This document shows, one piece after another, positions 28,428 through 35,963 of a DNA stretch of 64,000 nucleotides. A model generated the notes under the pieces. That model saw nothing but the letters and a program-made list of their open reading frames with translations. It was not told the DNA's origin and did no database searches. Numbering within the stretch: position 1 is the first letter of the stretch; each line of letters starts with the position of its first letter. Source of the stretch: Paracoccaceae bacterium (lineage in GTDB: Bacteria; Pseudomonadota; Alphaproteobacteria; Rhodobacterales; Rhodobacteraceae); the NCBI GenBank assembly GCA_014872815.1, contig WKFK01000011.1:1-64000 (forward strand). Reading direction: 5' to 3'. The translations under genes were made by a program, and so were the position numbers.

Positions 28428-28619
28428 AAAAAGCCTCCAACAATTGTTACGGGAAAGTGCGGAGCCACCATATTCAGTTCAGCGTCATATGTATACTAAA
28501 AAGTATTTTAGACAGGCTACACCATTTACCTGCACACTTACGGTTATTTGATAACAAACGCCCGTCTTTGCGTAACAGCCCTTGCCCGCCGCAGCTTACT
28601 CCTACCAAAGGAGCTCCTC

Positions 28620-29006
28620 ATGCGTATCAATTACCTCACAGCCGTTGTCGGCTTAACAACTCTGGCCGCCTGCGCCACCCCACTAGAGCGCTGCATCTCC
28701 AGCGCGCAATCAGAAGTACAAACTCTACGCCGCGCCATTACAACTGCCGAAGGCAACATCACCCGTGGTTATGCCATCCACCGCAGCTCAGAAAGCTACA
28801 CCCACTACGACACCTGCTATGACAAGAAAGAGCGCCCCTATAGCTGTCCGGAAACCCGCTACCGTACCGTGGAAACGCCAATCGAAGTCGATGTTCAACA
28901 GCAAAGGCTACGTTTGAAGGCGTTACGGCGGGAGTTACCCGCCGCAGAAGACCGCGCCCGCGCACAGGCTCAGAACTGCACGGCCCTGCACCTGCCAAAC
29001 GGATAA
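28620..29006 (+). CDS. Small lipoprotein, unknown function
   Basis: A 128-residue protein with a lipoprotein signal: MRINYLTAVVGLTTLAAC has the lipobox LAAC with cysteine at 18. The mature part has a probable coiled coil (SAQSEVQTLRRAITTAE), a central YDTCYDKKERPYSCPETRYR segment with two cysteines, and a second helical arm. AAAGGAG precedes the ATG at 28620, which decides against the longer frame. Likely anchored in the outer or inner membrane; no known family recognised. Confidence 0.75.
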   Translation: MRINYLTAVVGLTTLAACATPLERCISSAQSEVQTLRRAITTAEGNITRGYAIHRSSESYTHYDTCYDKKERPYSCPETRYRTVETPIEVDVQQQRLRLKALRRELPAAEDRARAQAQNCTALHLPNG

Positions 29007-29028
29007 CAGAGCCACGCTTTAACAGATC

Positions 29029-29328
29029 TTAGAAATCAAAAATGTCGTCGAGGAAGCTGCTCATCTTTTTCTTCTTGCGCGGCTTGCCTTCGTAGCGGCG
29101 CGCATAGCCTTCGTCATAGCTACGCCCATCGTAGCCCCGCTGGGGCGCAGGCTGCACGTTCTCGGATGGCGGTGGGGGCGGTGGCGCAGCATAGGCACTG
29201 GCTCGCTCGATGATCTTATCCAATTCGCCGCGATCCAGCCACACACCGCGACACGAAGGGCAATAGTCAATCTCCACCCCGTTACGGTCCGCGATCACCA
29301 GGGTTTCACCGTCCACCGGACATTTCAT
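29029..29328 (-). CDS. zf-TFIIB domain protein
   Basis: A 99-residue protein. An N-terminal zinc ribbon has CPVDGE followed by CPSCRGVWLDRGEL, the pattern of the zf-TFIIB family. A proline-rich linker (PPPPPP) and a basic tail (KPRKKKKMSSFLDDIFDF) follow. GGAGAG precedes the ATG. It is a common small bacterial protein of unknown role. It converges with the lipoprotein gene, 22 bases apart. Confidence 0.85.
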   Translation of the reverse strand: MKCPVDGETLVIADRNGVEIDYCPSCRGVWLDRGELDKIIERASAYAAPPPPPPSENVQPAPQRGYDGRSYDEGYARRYEGKPRKKKKMSSFLDDIFDF

Positions 29329-29397
29329 AAGCCACTCTCCTCTTTTGCTTCTCCTCTAAATAGGAAGTCCCTCGGTCAATTTCATCATCCCGGGCGC

Positions 29398-29455
29398 GTA
29401 TTCGCCTGCCCGGTTGCAACAACTCGCCGACGTTGCTGGAACAGGCAGGCAATAC
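29398..29455. repeat. Inverted repeat in intergenic region
   Basis: A 13-base arm at 29398-29410 pairs with a 12-base arm at 29444-29455 (one bulge), and an inner GCAAC/GTTGC pair sits between them. A CCGGGC/GCCCGG alternative overlaps. It could be a structured leader, a transcript end or a cruciform. Confidence 0.45.
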
Positions 29456-29497
29456 TCGACAAAACCTATCAACTATTTGTTTTTAAACATTTTTCTC

Positions 29498-29526
29498 TTG
29501 CGCACCCACACACTTCATCTTAAATA
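29498..29526 (+). promoter_or_regulatory. Candidate promoter of an orphan transcript
   Basis: TTGCGC (29498-29503) and TAAATA (29521-29526) are separated by exactly 17 bases. No protein gene with a start codon follows before a strong terminator at 29655-29696. Confidence 0.45.
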
Positions 29527-29532
29527 GGCTTC

Positions 29533-29696
29533 AAGAAAGAGCGAGCCAGACCGGCCACTCACGTACGCAGCAAGTACTCCAGCTAGACCCAGCCAACCGC
29601 AAGGTCCAGCCAGACAGCAAGCCCCGCACGCAAGAAGCCACGGTCAAGCCAGCGACAAAAAACGGCGCCCAGGCTATCCTAGGCGCCGTTTTTTGT
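29533..29696 (+). ncRNA. Candidate small RNA of about 165 nt
   Basis: The stretch lies between a plausible promoter and a strong intrinsic terminator and has no ATG, GTG or TTG-started frame of note. It is C/A-rich and carries the pentamer AGCCA five times between about 29542 and 29652, in largely unstructured sequence, as seen in some base-pairing small RNAs. Start and function are inferred. The terminator works in both directions, so a minus-strand transcript cannot be excluded. Confidence 0.45.
29655..29696. terminator. Strong bidirectional intrinsic terminator
   Basis: A perfect 15-bp stem, with GGCGCC at its tip side and A6/T6 tracts at the base, flanks a 12-base loop. It has the best terminator geometry in the window. 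Confidence 0.85.
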
Positions 29697-29812
29697 CCTA
29701 TACGCGCCAACTCCCCTGCGGATCTCTACATCTGTCCATAAAACGTTGACTTCAAACAAAGCGCGACTTCCCCCAAACGCGGCACAATCACTGCGTGATA
29801 ATGGAGGGAACT

Positions 29813-30172
29813 ATGTCAACCTATTATGAATTTGAAATCTTCAATCCCGGCCATCCAAACACCTTTGCAATCGCCATAGCAGTGACAGCAACCGCAATGA
29901 CTTGGAAAGGCAGCGGACCCGGCCTTGAAACAAGGTCCGGTATTGTATCCTTCAGCCAAACCGGCATCCGGTTCTGGCTTGGGTCTGGTGTTGGAACATC
30001 CAAGCCGTTCCTGACCCTGAGAACACCGCCACTGGTCGACGACGGAGTTGACAGCTGGCAAGCCGGAAAAGAGGGACGTTGCCTGAACGACAATATGATG
30101 GACACCGCACAAACCTCCGGGCACATCCCAGACAAGCAGAACTGGCGCTGGCGGTATCTCGGCAAACGTTAA
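29813..30172 (+). CDS. Hypothetical protein (119 aa)
   Basis: A 119-residue unknown starting MSTYYEFEIFNPGHPNTFAI, with GGAGGG shortly before the ATG at 29813. It is soluble, with no signal peptide, and is rich in glycine and tryptophan near the ends. The opposite strand has equally long open frames, so coding is likely but not certain. It is followed by a hairpin (30213-30236) and a tandem repeat. Confidence 0.5.
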   Translation: MSTYYEFEIFNPGHPNTFAIAIAVTATAMTWKGSGPGLETRSGIVSFSQTGIRFWLGSGVGTSKPFLTLRTPPLVDDGVDSWQAGKEGRCLNDNMMDTAQTSGHIPDKQNWRWRYLGKR

Positions 30173-30212
30173 TGGCACCGTGTCGCCAACCAAAAGTGGT
30201 CAAAAACTAACA

Positions 30213-30236
30213 GAGGTGCGCAAAACTCCGCACCTC
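30213..30236. terminator. Hairpin after the 119-aa gene
   Basis: GAGGTGCG and CGCACCTC form an 8-bp stem with an 8-base loop, 41 bases after the stop codon. There is no U-run, so it is a weak terminator candidate. Confidence 0.35.
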
Positions 30237-30251
30237 CGCAAAACAGTCGCT

Positions 30252-30284
30252 ATACCGACGTGATACCGACGTGATACCGACGTG
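30252..30284. repeat. Three perfect tandem copies of an 11-base unit
   Basis: ATACCGACGTG occurs three times head to tail with no spacer, in the gap between two convergent genes. The 11-base period is close to one helical turn, so it could be a protein-binding iteron or simply a slippage repeat. Confidence 0.8.
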
Positions 30285-30314
30285 GCAGCATGGAATGAAC
30301 CGCCAGCCGTTAAC

Positions 30315-30815
30315 CTATTGCAGCAGCGATTTTGAGGCCTCAACGGCATCGGCAATCGGGCCAAAATAATCCGCCTCGACCTTCGAACCGCCGCGCATCA
30401 CTTCCGCAGCACGGTCAGCCGCCGCCATGTAAAGCTGTATCGCCTGTGGCAAAGAGGCTTCCGTCACCGCCTTAATGCGCCCGCCATTCACACGCTCCCG
30501 CCCCCGGTCGGAATCCGTGTTCGCCCGCACAAATGAATAAAGCCCCCTGTTCACACGTGTCAGCGCAACTTCCGCCTCCCAATATACGGAAGCCTTTGAA
30601 ATCACACGAACAGTTTGACTGTAGGTTTGACGGAGACAGTCAATTCGGTAGACTAAGTCTACCTTGGCGCATTCGTTCACGCCAAAATCAAAAACATCCA
30701 CCGTGCGCATGGTCTGCTGATCGGAAAAGCCGATGTCACTCTCTGCCACTGCTGGCTGCGCCACAATCCCAGCTAGGGCGAAAACCGCTGCCTGCAACAC
30801 TTTGACTACGCGCAT
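30315..30815 (-). CDS. Unknown secreted protein
   Basis: A 166-residue protein with a signal peptide (cleavage probably after PAVA, residue 24). The mature part is helical with two cysteines (in VNECAKVD and RIDCLRQT) that may pair, and ends VEASKSLLQ. AAAGG precedes the ATG. It lies 19 bases downstream of the uspA gene on the same strand, so the two may be co-transcribed. No family recognised. Confidence 0.65.
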   Translation of the reverse strand: MRVVKVLQAAVFALAGIVAQPAVAESDIGFSDQQTMRTVDVFDFGVNECAKVDLVYRIDCLRQTYSQTVRVISKASVYWEAEVALTRVNRGLYSFVRANTDSDRGRERVNGGRIKAVTEASLPQAIQLYMAAADRAAEVMRGGSKVEADYFGPIADAVEASKSLLQ

Positions 30816-30834
30816 CTTTAGCCTTTCTCTGAAC

Positions 30835-31242
30835 TTATCGGGTCACATGTACCGCGCATTTGGCATGGCGCACAACCTGCGCTGCGGTACTGCCCAACAC
30901 AATATCTTGTACGCCTGGTCGATGCGACGCGATCACGATGCAATCCACTCCATGCGCAGCCCCCCACTTTACAATGGTCTTGCCCGCATGCCCTTCTTCT
31001 ACGACGCCTTTTACATTCGGGAGATCCCCGCCCATTGCCTCAAGGCTGGCCACGATCGCTGTCTGCGCTTCGGCCTGAAACCCCTCGGGGACGTAGTTGA
31101 TCACATAGCTGGGCACATGTGCCATCACATGCAGCAGAGTCACCCGCCCCGCTTCACTGATCAGGCGCCGTGCCACAGCCACCGCTTCGCTAGGATCATG
31201 TGCTTCATCAAAAGCCACCGGCACTAAAATATGTTGATACAT
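30835..31242 (-). CDS. Universal stress protein (UspA family)
   Basis: A 135-residue single-domain Usp. The start MYQHILVPVAFDEAHDP and the C-terminal ASHRPGVQDIVLGSTAAQVV match the nucleotide-binding glycine-rich loop of ATP-binding Usps. AGGAG precedes the ATG. These cytoplasmic proteins are induced by stress or growth arrest; the target is unknown. Confidence 0.93.
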   Translation of the reverse strand: MYQHILVPVAFDEAHDPSEAVAVARRLISEAGRVTLLHVMAHVPSYVINYVPEGFQAEAQTAIVASLEAMGGDLPNVKGVVEEGHAGKTIVKWGAAHGVDCIVIASHRPGVQDIVLGSTAAQVVRHAKCAVHVTR

Positions 31243-31286
31243 TTCAAACTCCTACCCTCAAACAACAGCAGGAAGTCACCCAAAGG

Positions 31287-31607
31287 TCAATCATAGGCCT
31301 TCATGACATCGTACATCACCGGTTCAAAACTGCGACAAAGCTTATTGATCTTCCGGTTGCGCTCTCGCATTTCAGCGGTGCGCAACATTGCCTGAAAATC
31401 CTCCCGACGGCGCCATTGAGAGTAATTGGCTATGCGTGTCTGCGCATCATTCACGTGCAAGCCAGCTGAAATAAAACCAGCCTGTTTGGAAATGAAGTTA
31501 TCATAGGCGTCGGTCAATGCATCCAGCAGATCCTGACACGTGCCCGGGGTCATTTCAAAGGTGGTGATGACGGTTTGAAGCTCCGCCTCCTCGGAAATCT
31601 TCGGCAT
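31287..31607 (-). CDS. Antibiotic biosynthesis monooxygenase (ABM)-domain protein
   Basis: A 106-residue ferredoxin-fold protein of the ABM/quinol monooxygenase type, starting MPKISEEAELQTVITTFEMT and including GFISAGLHVNDAQTRIANYSQW in the usual strand-helix arrangement. AAGGAGG lies 6 bases before the ATG at 31607, so the much longer upstream frame is rejected. Members oxidise small aromatics, degrade haem or only bind ligands; which applies here cannot be told. Confidence 0.8.
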   Translation of the reverse strand: MPKISEEAELQTVITTFEMTPGTCQDLLDALTDAYDNFISKQAGFISAGLHVNDAQTRIANYSQWRRREDFQAMLRTAEMRERNRKINKLCRSFEPVMYDVMKAYD

Positions 31608-31827
31608 AGGTTCCTCCTTGAGTTTCCTCAGCTTAGTCCACGCCATGATAAATTGACCAATGGTTTTATGAATTGGGTCTCTGTCAGCGCCTCCCCCAAG
31701 CGCGTCAAACACGCGCATGTGATTGCGCCAAAGACCAATTTCCTCCATATTGGCTATGGTTTCATGCCGGGTGAACCAGATGGCACAGCTCAAGCCACAC
31801 GACCCGGCACAGACAAATGAGGCAACA

Positions 31828-32148
31828 ATGACCAGATTTCTCGCTGCGCCGCTTTTGGCGCTGATGCTGATACCGGCACTCCCACAACCAATTGAAGCCA
31901 ACACTCTGAACAGGGCTTGCCTGCGCTCTGACCGCGATGGCGCAACACGTCAGTTATGCCGCTGCATTCAGAAGACGGCAAACAAGAGCCTGTCCCGCGC
32001 GGATCAAAAACTCGCGGCCAGCTTCATAAAAGAGCCACATAAAGCGCAAGAAATCCGACAATCGGACCGACGCAGCCATGAGATTTTCTGGAAGCGTTAC
32101 AAAGAGTTCGAAACCAAGGTTGTGGCCAGTTGCAAACACCTGCGATGA
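31828..32148 (+). CDS. Conserved small secreted protein
   Basis: A 106-residue protein with a signal peptide of about 24 residues. The mature part has four cysteines (ACLRSDRD, LCRCIQ and a C-terminal SCKHLR), suggesting two disulfides in the periplasm. The segment PHKAQEIRQSDRRSHEIFWK is, from memory, conserved in Roseobacter proteins sometimes labelled arginine transporter; nothing here supports that label. It lies upstream of a LysR gene on the same strand. Confidence 0.7.
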   Translation: MTRFLAAPLLALMLIPALPQPIEANTLNRACLRSDRDGATRQLCRCIQKTANKSLSRADQKLAASFIKEPHKAQEIRQSDRRSHEIFWKRYKEFETKVVASCKHLR

Positions 32149-32224
32149 CCGTCATAGCGTGACAAAATTCCCTTGACGCAAAGGCTACTCGCTTTCACAA
32201 AAGCCGAAGAATGCGGAGGGATCA

Positions 32225-33196
32225 ATGCTGAACAAAGGTGTCACGCTGCGTGGCCTTGAGGTTTTCGAAGCCCTCGCCGAGTACGGCTCTGTTGCGCGGG
32301 CTTCCGAGATCACCGGCCTGTCCCAACCCGCCGTGTCTCAGCAAATTCGCAATCTGCAAACGGCCCTTGGCACAGACCTTATTGACCACAGCAAACGCCC
32401 GATGCAACTCACAGCTGCCGGAAGGGCCTATCTGGCCCGCGCCCGCGAGGTGCTCTCCCAGCTGCGCATGGCAGAGTCTGAACTGACCGTCATGGACCTG
32501 ACCCATCTGACACAGCTGTCGATGGGGATCATTGACGATTTTGACAACGACCTAACGCCCCGCTTGGTGACAAAACTCGCCGAGTCCATGACGCGCTGCC
32601 GCTTCCGGCTGGTCACAGCCCCAAGTCATGAAATCATCAACGCCATCCACGCCGGTGATTTGCACATGGCCATCACCGCCGTGGCACCGGAGACCGTTGA
32701 CTCTATGACGGAATATCCACTGGCGCGGGACCCATTTATCTTGGTGGCCCCTTCAGGTTACCTGTCGGCCACCGGAGATATGTCGCAAAAGCTGCAAGAT
32801 CTGCCCATGCTCCGATATGGCCAAGAACAGCTCATTGGCCGCCAAATTGAGGCGGCGCTGAACCGCGCCCAGTTTGATGTGCCTCACCGGTTTGAGATTG
32901 GCTCAAACCCGTCCCTCATGTCGATGGTGTCGCGCGGCATTGGCTGGGCCATCACCACGCCGCTGGGGTATTTACGTGCCGCACGGTTTCACGACCAAGT
33001 CGAGGCGCACCCGCTACCTTTCCCACAGTTCAGCCGGCAAATCTCCCTGCTTGCCAGCGGCGACTGGGCAGACACGGTCCCACGCGATGTGGCACACACC
33101 ATGCGCGGGCTCATTCAAGCCCACATGGTGACCCCCGCCATAGAACGCTTCCCTTGGTTGGATGGCGCGTTCACAATCCTTGAGGCAGACACCTGA
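32225..33196 (+). CDS. LysR-family transcriptional regulator
   Basis: A 323-residue regulator. The N-terminal winged helix contains EYGSVARASEITGLSQPAVS and QQIRNLQTALGTDLI, followed by a linker helix and a periplasmic-binding-protein-like effector domain (about 100-300). No divergent partner gene is adjacent, because the gene upstream runs the same way, so the regulon is not evident. The 3' neighbour is convergent. Confidence 0.93.
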   Translation: MLNKGVTLRGLEVFEALAEYGSVARASEITGLSQPAVSQQIRNLQTALGTDLIDHSKRPMQLTAAGRAYLARAREVLSQLRMAESELTVMDLTHLTQLSMGIIDDFDNDLTPRLVTKLAESMTRCRFRLVTAPSHEIINAIHAGDLHMAITAVAPETVDSMTEYPLARDPFILVAPSGYLSATGDMSQKLQDLPMLRYGQEQLIGRQIEAALNRAQFDVPHRFEIGSNPSLMSMVSRGIGWAITTPLGYLRAARFHDQVEAHPLPFPQFSRQISLLASGDWADTVPRDVAHTMRGLIQAHMVTPAIERFPWLDGAFTILEADT

Positions 33197-33220
33197 CCCA
33201 GTTCTCAGGTTTCCAAAACT

Positions 33221-33661
33221 TCAACCTGCATCAATGCTCGCCTTTAACCCACGCGCACAGTCCTCGATCAAATCCAGTGCCCCGTCAAAATCCCGCGTAT
33301 AATATGGGTCCGGCACCTCGGTCATGCCGCTGTCCGGCGCAAAGTCCGTAAACAGCCGCACTTCGGTTGCGCTCCCCTCTGGCCGCAATGCCTCAATATT
33401 GGCGATGTTTTCCGCATCCATTCCAACGATGAGATCAAAGCGCTCAAAATCGCGCGCCACAAACTGCCGTGCCCGCAAATCGGACAGATCGACATCCCGC
33501 GCCCGCGCCGCGGCCTGCATGGGTCCATAGGGCCGCTTTCCCACGTGCCACCCTGCCGTGCCCGCGCTGTCAGTTTCCACCTCTGGCGCCATGACCCGAA
33601 ACACGCCTTCCGCTGATGGCGACCGACAGATGTTGCCCAAACATACAAACAGAACCCGCAT
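33221..33661 (-). CDS. Low molecular weight protein-tyrosine phosphatase
   Basis: A 146-residue phosphatase. The catalytic P-loop CLGNICRSPSAEGVF is at residues 7-21 and the general acid lies in VPDPYYTRDF near residue 115. The ATG at 33661 immediately starts the P-loop strand, as in all members, which rules out the 40-residue extension. Bacterial members act on tyrosine kinases of polysaccharide export or on metabolites; no such kinase is nearby. Confidence 0.93.
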   Translation of the reverse strand: MRVLFVCLGNICRSPSAEGVFRVMAPEVETDSAGTAGWHVGKRPYGPMQAAARARDVDLSDLRARQFVARDFERFDLIVGMDAENIANIEALRPEGSATEVRLFTDFAPDSGMTEVPDPYYTRDFDGALDLIEDCARGLKASIDAG

Positions 33662-33774
33662 GATACCTCTCCCTTGTGTTGCACCAGCCATCGCCGCAAC
33701 AGGCATACAGGTCAAGCACTTGCCTCTCCTCAAGCCGCTTGCAACACTGTGCTGAGCCAACATCAGGAGCGCCC

Positions 33775-34476
33775 ATGTCACAATCGATTGTTATCCTCAC
33801 CGGCGCCGGGATCAGCGCGGAGAGCGGCCTGGGCACCTTTCGAGATGAAGACGGTCTCTGGGCGCAGCACCGCATCGAGGACGTCGCCACTCCCGAAGGG
33901 TTCGCCCACAATCCCAAGCTGGTGCATGATTTCTACAACGCCCGCCGCGTGCAATCCATGGAGGCAGAGCCCAACGCCGCCCATTTTGCGCTGGCAGAGT
34001 TAGAAGCCAAATTCCCTGGCACGGTCCAGATCGTGACCCAAAACGTGGACGGCTTGCACGAAAAAGCTGGTAGCCAAAACGTGCTGCATATGCACGGTAC
34101 CCTCCATGGCGCGCTGTGCCACGCCTGCGACCACCGCTGGCCTGCCCCAGCTACGATGGCGCCACATGATCCCTGCCCGGCCTGTGGCACACCTGCCACC
34201 CGCCCCGACGTGGTCTGGTTTGGCGAAATGCCCTACGGCATGGAGCGCATCTCCAATGCCTTGGCGCAAGCCGATGTGTTTGTCTCCATCGGCACCTCCG
34301 GCGAGGTCTACCCCGCGGCAAATTTTGTCAATGAGGCCGACATGTTTGGTGCCCATACGGTGGAATTGAACCTGGAGCCCTCCTCCGGTGTGTCGCGCTT
34401 TGCCGAAACCCATTTTGGCCCCGCCACACAGGTTGTGCCGGAGTGGGTTGCAGCTGAGCTCACCCGCTCAAACTAA
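33775..34476 (+). CDS. cobB: NAD-dependent protein deacylase, sirtuin CobB
   Basis: A 233-residue sirtuin. Seen: GAGISAESGLGTFRD (NAD binding), TQNVDGLHEKAG, the catalytic histidine in HMHGTL, and two zinc CxxC pairs (CHAC and CPAC). Y54 and R57 in FYNARR form the YxxR pair that marks class III sirtuins with desuccinylase activity, so both acetyl and succinyl lysines may be substrates. CAGGAG precedes the ATG. It is divergent from the phosphatase gene. Confidence 0.95.
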   Translation: MSQSIVILTGAGISAESGLGTFRDEDGLWAQHRIEDVATPEGFAHNPKLVHDFYNARRVQSMEAEPNAAHFALAELEAKFPGTVQIVTQNVDGLHEKAGSQNVLHMHGTLHGALCHACDHRWPAPATMAPHDPCPACGTPATRPDVVWFGEMPYGMERISNALAQADVFVSIGTSGEVYPAANFVNEADMFGAHTVELNLEPSSGVSRFAETHFGPATQVVPEWVAAELTRSN

Positions 34477-34529
34477 AAAAGGCCGGATGCACAGCATCCG
34501 ACCTCCAACCTGTCTACCAACCATTTGTT

Positions 34530-35018
34530 TTAGTGGTCGTGCTTCTTCTCGTCGTGCTTCATCGCACCGTGATCTGGCTTGCGCTCCAAATCCACAGGCA
34601 CCTCAAGCATCACATCGCCAGCTTTCTCAAACGTCAGCGTCACGTTTACGATATCGCCATGCTCCAGGCCGCGTGTCAGGCCCATAAACATGACATGATC
34701 GCCACCACGAGCCAGAGCATGCACGCCACCCGCCGGCACGGTGAAACCTTCTTTCACATGAATCATTTGCATGTTGCCGTTCCCATCATCTTTGTGGGTA
34801 TGCAGCTCTGTGCGTTTTGCCACATCAGATGTCACGCCGATCAACTGATCATCCTCGGCACCGGAGTTTGTGATCACCATGAAGGCCGCGCCAGCTTTGG
34901 CCATTTTGGAAGACACGCGCGCATATGCGTCATTCACAGCAATCGTGCTGTCAGCAAAAGCAGGCAGAGCAAAAGCAACCGCAGCGGCCGCGGCGAGGGA
35001 AAGAGCTTTGAAGGACAT
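34530..35018 (-). CDS. Periplasmic copper chaperone PCu(A)C
   Basis: A 162-residue copper carrier that delivers Cu(I) to cytochrome oxidase. A 22-residue signal peptide precedes a cupredoxin-like domain. The ligand set is H73, a methionine at 83 or 85, then H108 and M110 in the DHVM motif. The tail is histidine-rich (HGAMKHDEKKHDH) and may bind extra copper. It lies 45 bases after a small exported protein gene that is probably in the same operon. Confidence 0.92.
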   Translation of the reverse strand: MSFKALSLAAAAAVAFALPAFADSTIAVNDAYARVSSKMAKAGAAFMVITNSGAEDDQLIGVTSDVAKRTELHTHKDDGNGNMQMIHVKEGFTVPAGGVHALARGGDHVMFMGLTRGLEHGDIVNVTLTFEKAGDVMLEVPVDLERKPDHGAMKHDEKKHDH

Positions 35019-35063
35019 ATTGATCTCCTGTCCGATAGAGTTTCTCTGTTTTAATTGGTTTGA

Positions 35064-35417
35064 TTAGAGAAAAACCACCGGCGGTGCCCGCGCGCTTTCC
35101 GCGACAGGACGAATCACATCTTCAATCGCGACTTGCAGCAGTCGGAATGCATCGCCCCGGCCCAAAACCTCTCCGGCACCGGGCTGGTCCGGCACCACCC
35201 AGTTGAGCAGGGAAAAACTCACTTCAGGACAGAAATGCGCCGGTCCGGTCGGGTTGCCCTCGGCATCCACCGGCACCATCACGGCGCTTTCGCCAATGCA
35301 GTATTCCGCAAATCCCTCTGGGCTGGTCATGCCGCGCGCAATCGCCATGCTGTGCCCAGTCAGAACCAGCACCATCGCCATAACGGCAGCCACATATCTT
35401 CGCAAACGAAGCGTCAT
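35064..35417 (-). CDS. Small exported protein next to copper chaperone
   Basis: A 117-residue protein with a hydrophobic N-terminal helix and two widely spaced cysteines (EYCIGES and HFCPEVS). It resembles the DUF2946-like proteins often found beside copper genes, but I hold that loosely. The ATG at 35417 is preferred because it opens the signal sequence; no good ribosome site is seen. The position directly before PCu(A)C supports a role in copper handling, by inference. Confidence 0.55.
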   Translation of the reverse strand: MTLRLRRYVAAVMAMVLVLTGHSMAIARGMTSPEGFAEYCIGESAVMVPVDAEGNPTGPAHFCPEVSFSLLNWVVPDQPGAGEVLGRGDAFRLLQVAIEDVIRPVAESARAPPVVFL

Positions 35418-35457
35418 AGCCGCATATAGACACGCTCTCTCGGGAATGTGAAGGCGA

Positions 35458-35492
35458 CAAAAAGAAACAGCCCCGCAAATCTGCGAGGCTGT
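35458..35492 (-). terminator. Intrinsic terminator of rpmB
   Basis: An 11-bp stem with one mismatch (35467-35477 with 35482-35492), a 4-base loop and a T-rich tail on the minus strand, 26 bases after the rpmB stop. Confidence 0.75.
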
Positions 35493-35517
35493 CAAAATCT
35501 TTAAAAGATCAGCGAGA

Positions 35518-35808
35518 TCAGGCGTTTGCGGCCTGTGCTTTGGCGATCTCTTTTTTGACTTTCAGAGCGTTCTCAGACAGCTCGGAGTCTTTTGCTTTCG
35601 CCATGAAGCCGTCCAGACCACCGCGGTGATCCACAGTGCGCAGCGCTGCTGCGGAGATGCGGAACTTGAAACCACGGCCCAGAGTCTCAGACTGCAGAGT
35701 CACGTCGTTCAGGTTTGGCAGAAACCGACGACGGGTGCGGTTTTTGGCGTGGCTTACGTTGTTGCCCGTCATCGGGCCTTTTCCGGTCAGTTCGCAACGG
35801 CGCGACAT
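35518..35808 (-). CDS. rpmB: 50S ribosomal protein L28
   Basis: A 96-residue L28 starting [20 protein letters not shown], followed by the [12 protein letters not shown] basic stretch and the [15 protein letters not shown] motif. Length is normal for Alphaproteobacteria, with the usual C-terminal helix. It is monocistronic, with its own terminator. Confidence 0.98.
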   Translation of the reverse strand: MSRRCELTGKGPMTGNNVSHAKNRTRRRFLPNLNDVTLQSETLGRGFKFRISAAALRTVDHRGGLDGFMAKAKDSELSENALKVKKEIAKAQAANA

Positions 35809-35963
35809 GGGTTCATCCTCGTTTTATCGGTCTACGGGGAGATCGACCCCGTCAAAGCAAATGGGCGCCGCCTAGGCTGCGCCCGGAAATTTGTCTGGCG
35901 TCATTAGGCCCATTTCGCGGGGGCGTCAAGTGATTCAGCCAGGCTTTGGCTGCATTTTGCCCG

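Noticed and set aside
29521-29750. An open frame through the small RNA candidate
   Set aside because: It has no ATG, GTG or TTG start and runs through the strong terminator, so coding is unlikely.
31608-31904. N-terminal extension of the ABM protein (205-residue version)
   Set aside because: An excellent AAGGAGG site directly precedes the ATG at 31607, and the extension has no domain features.
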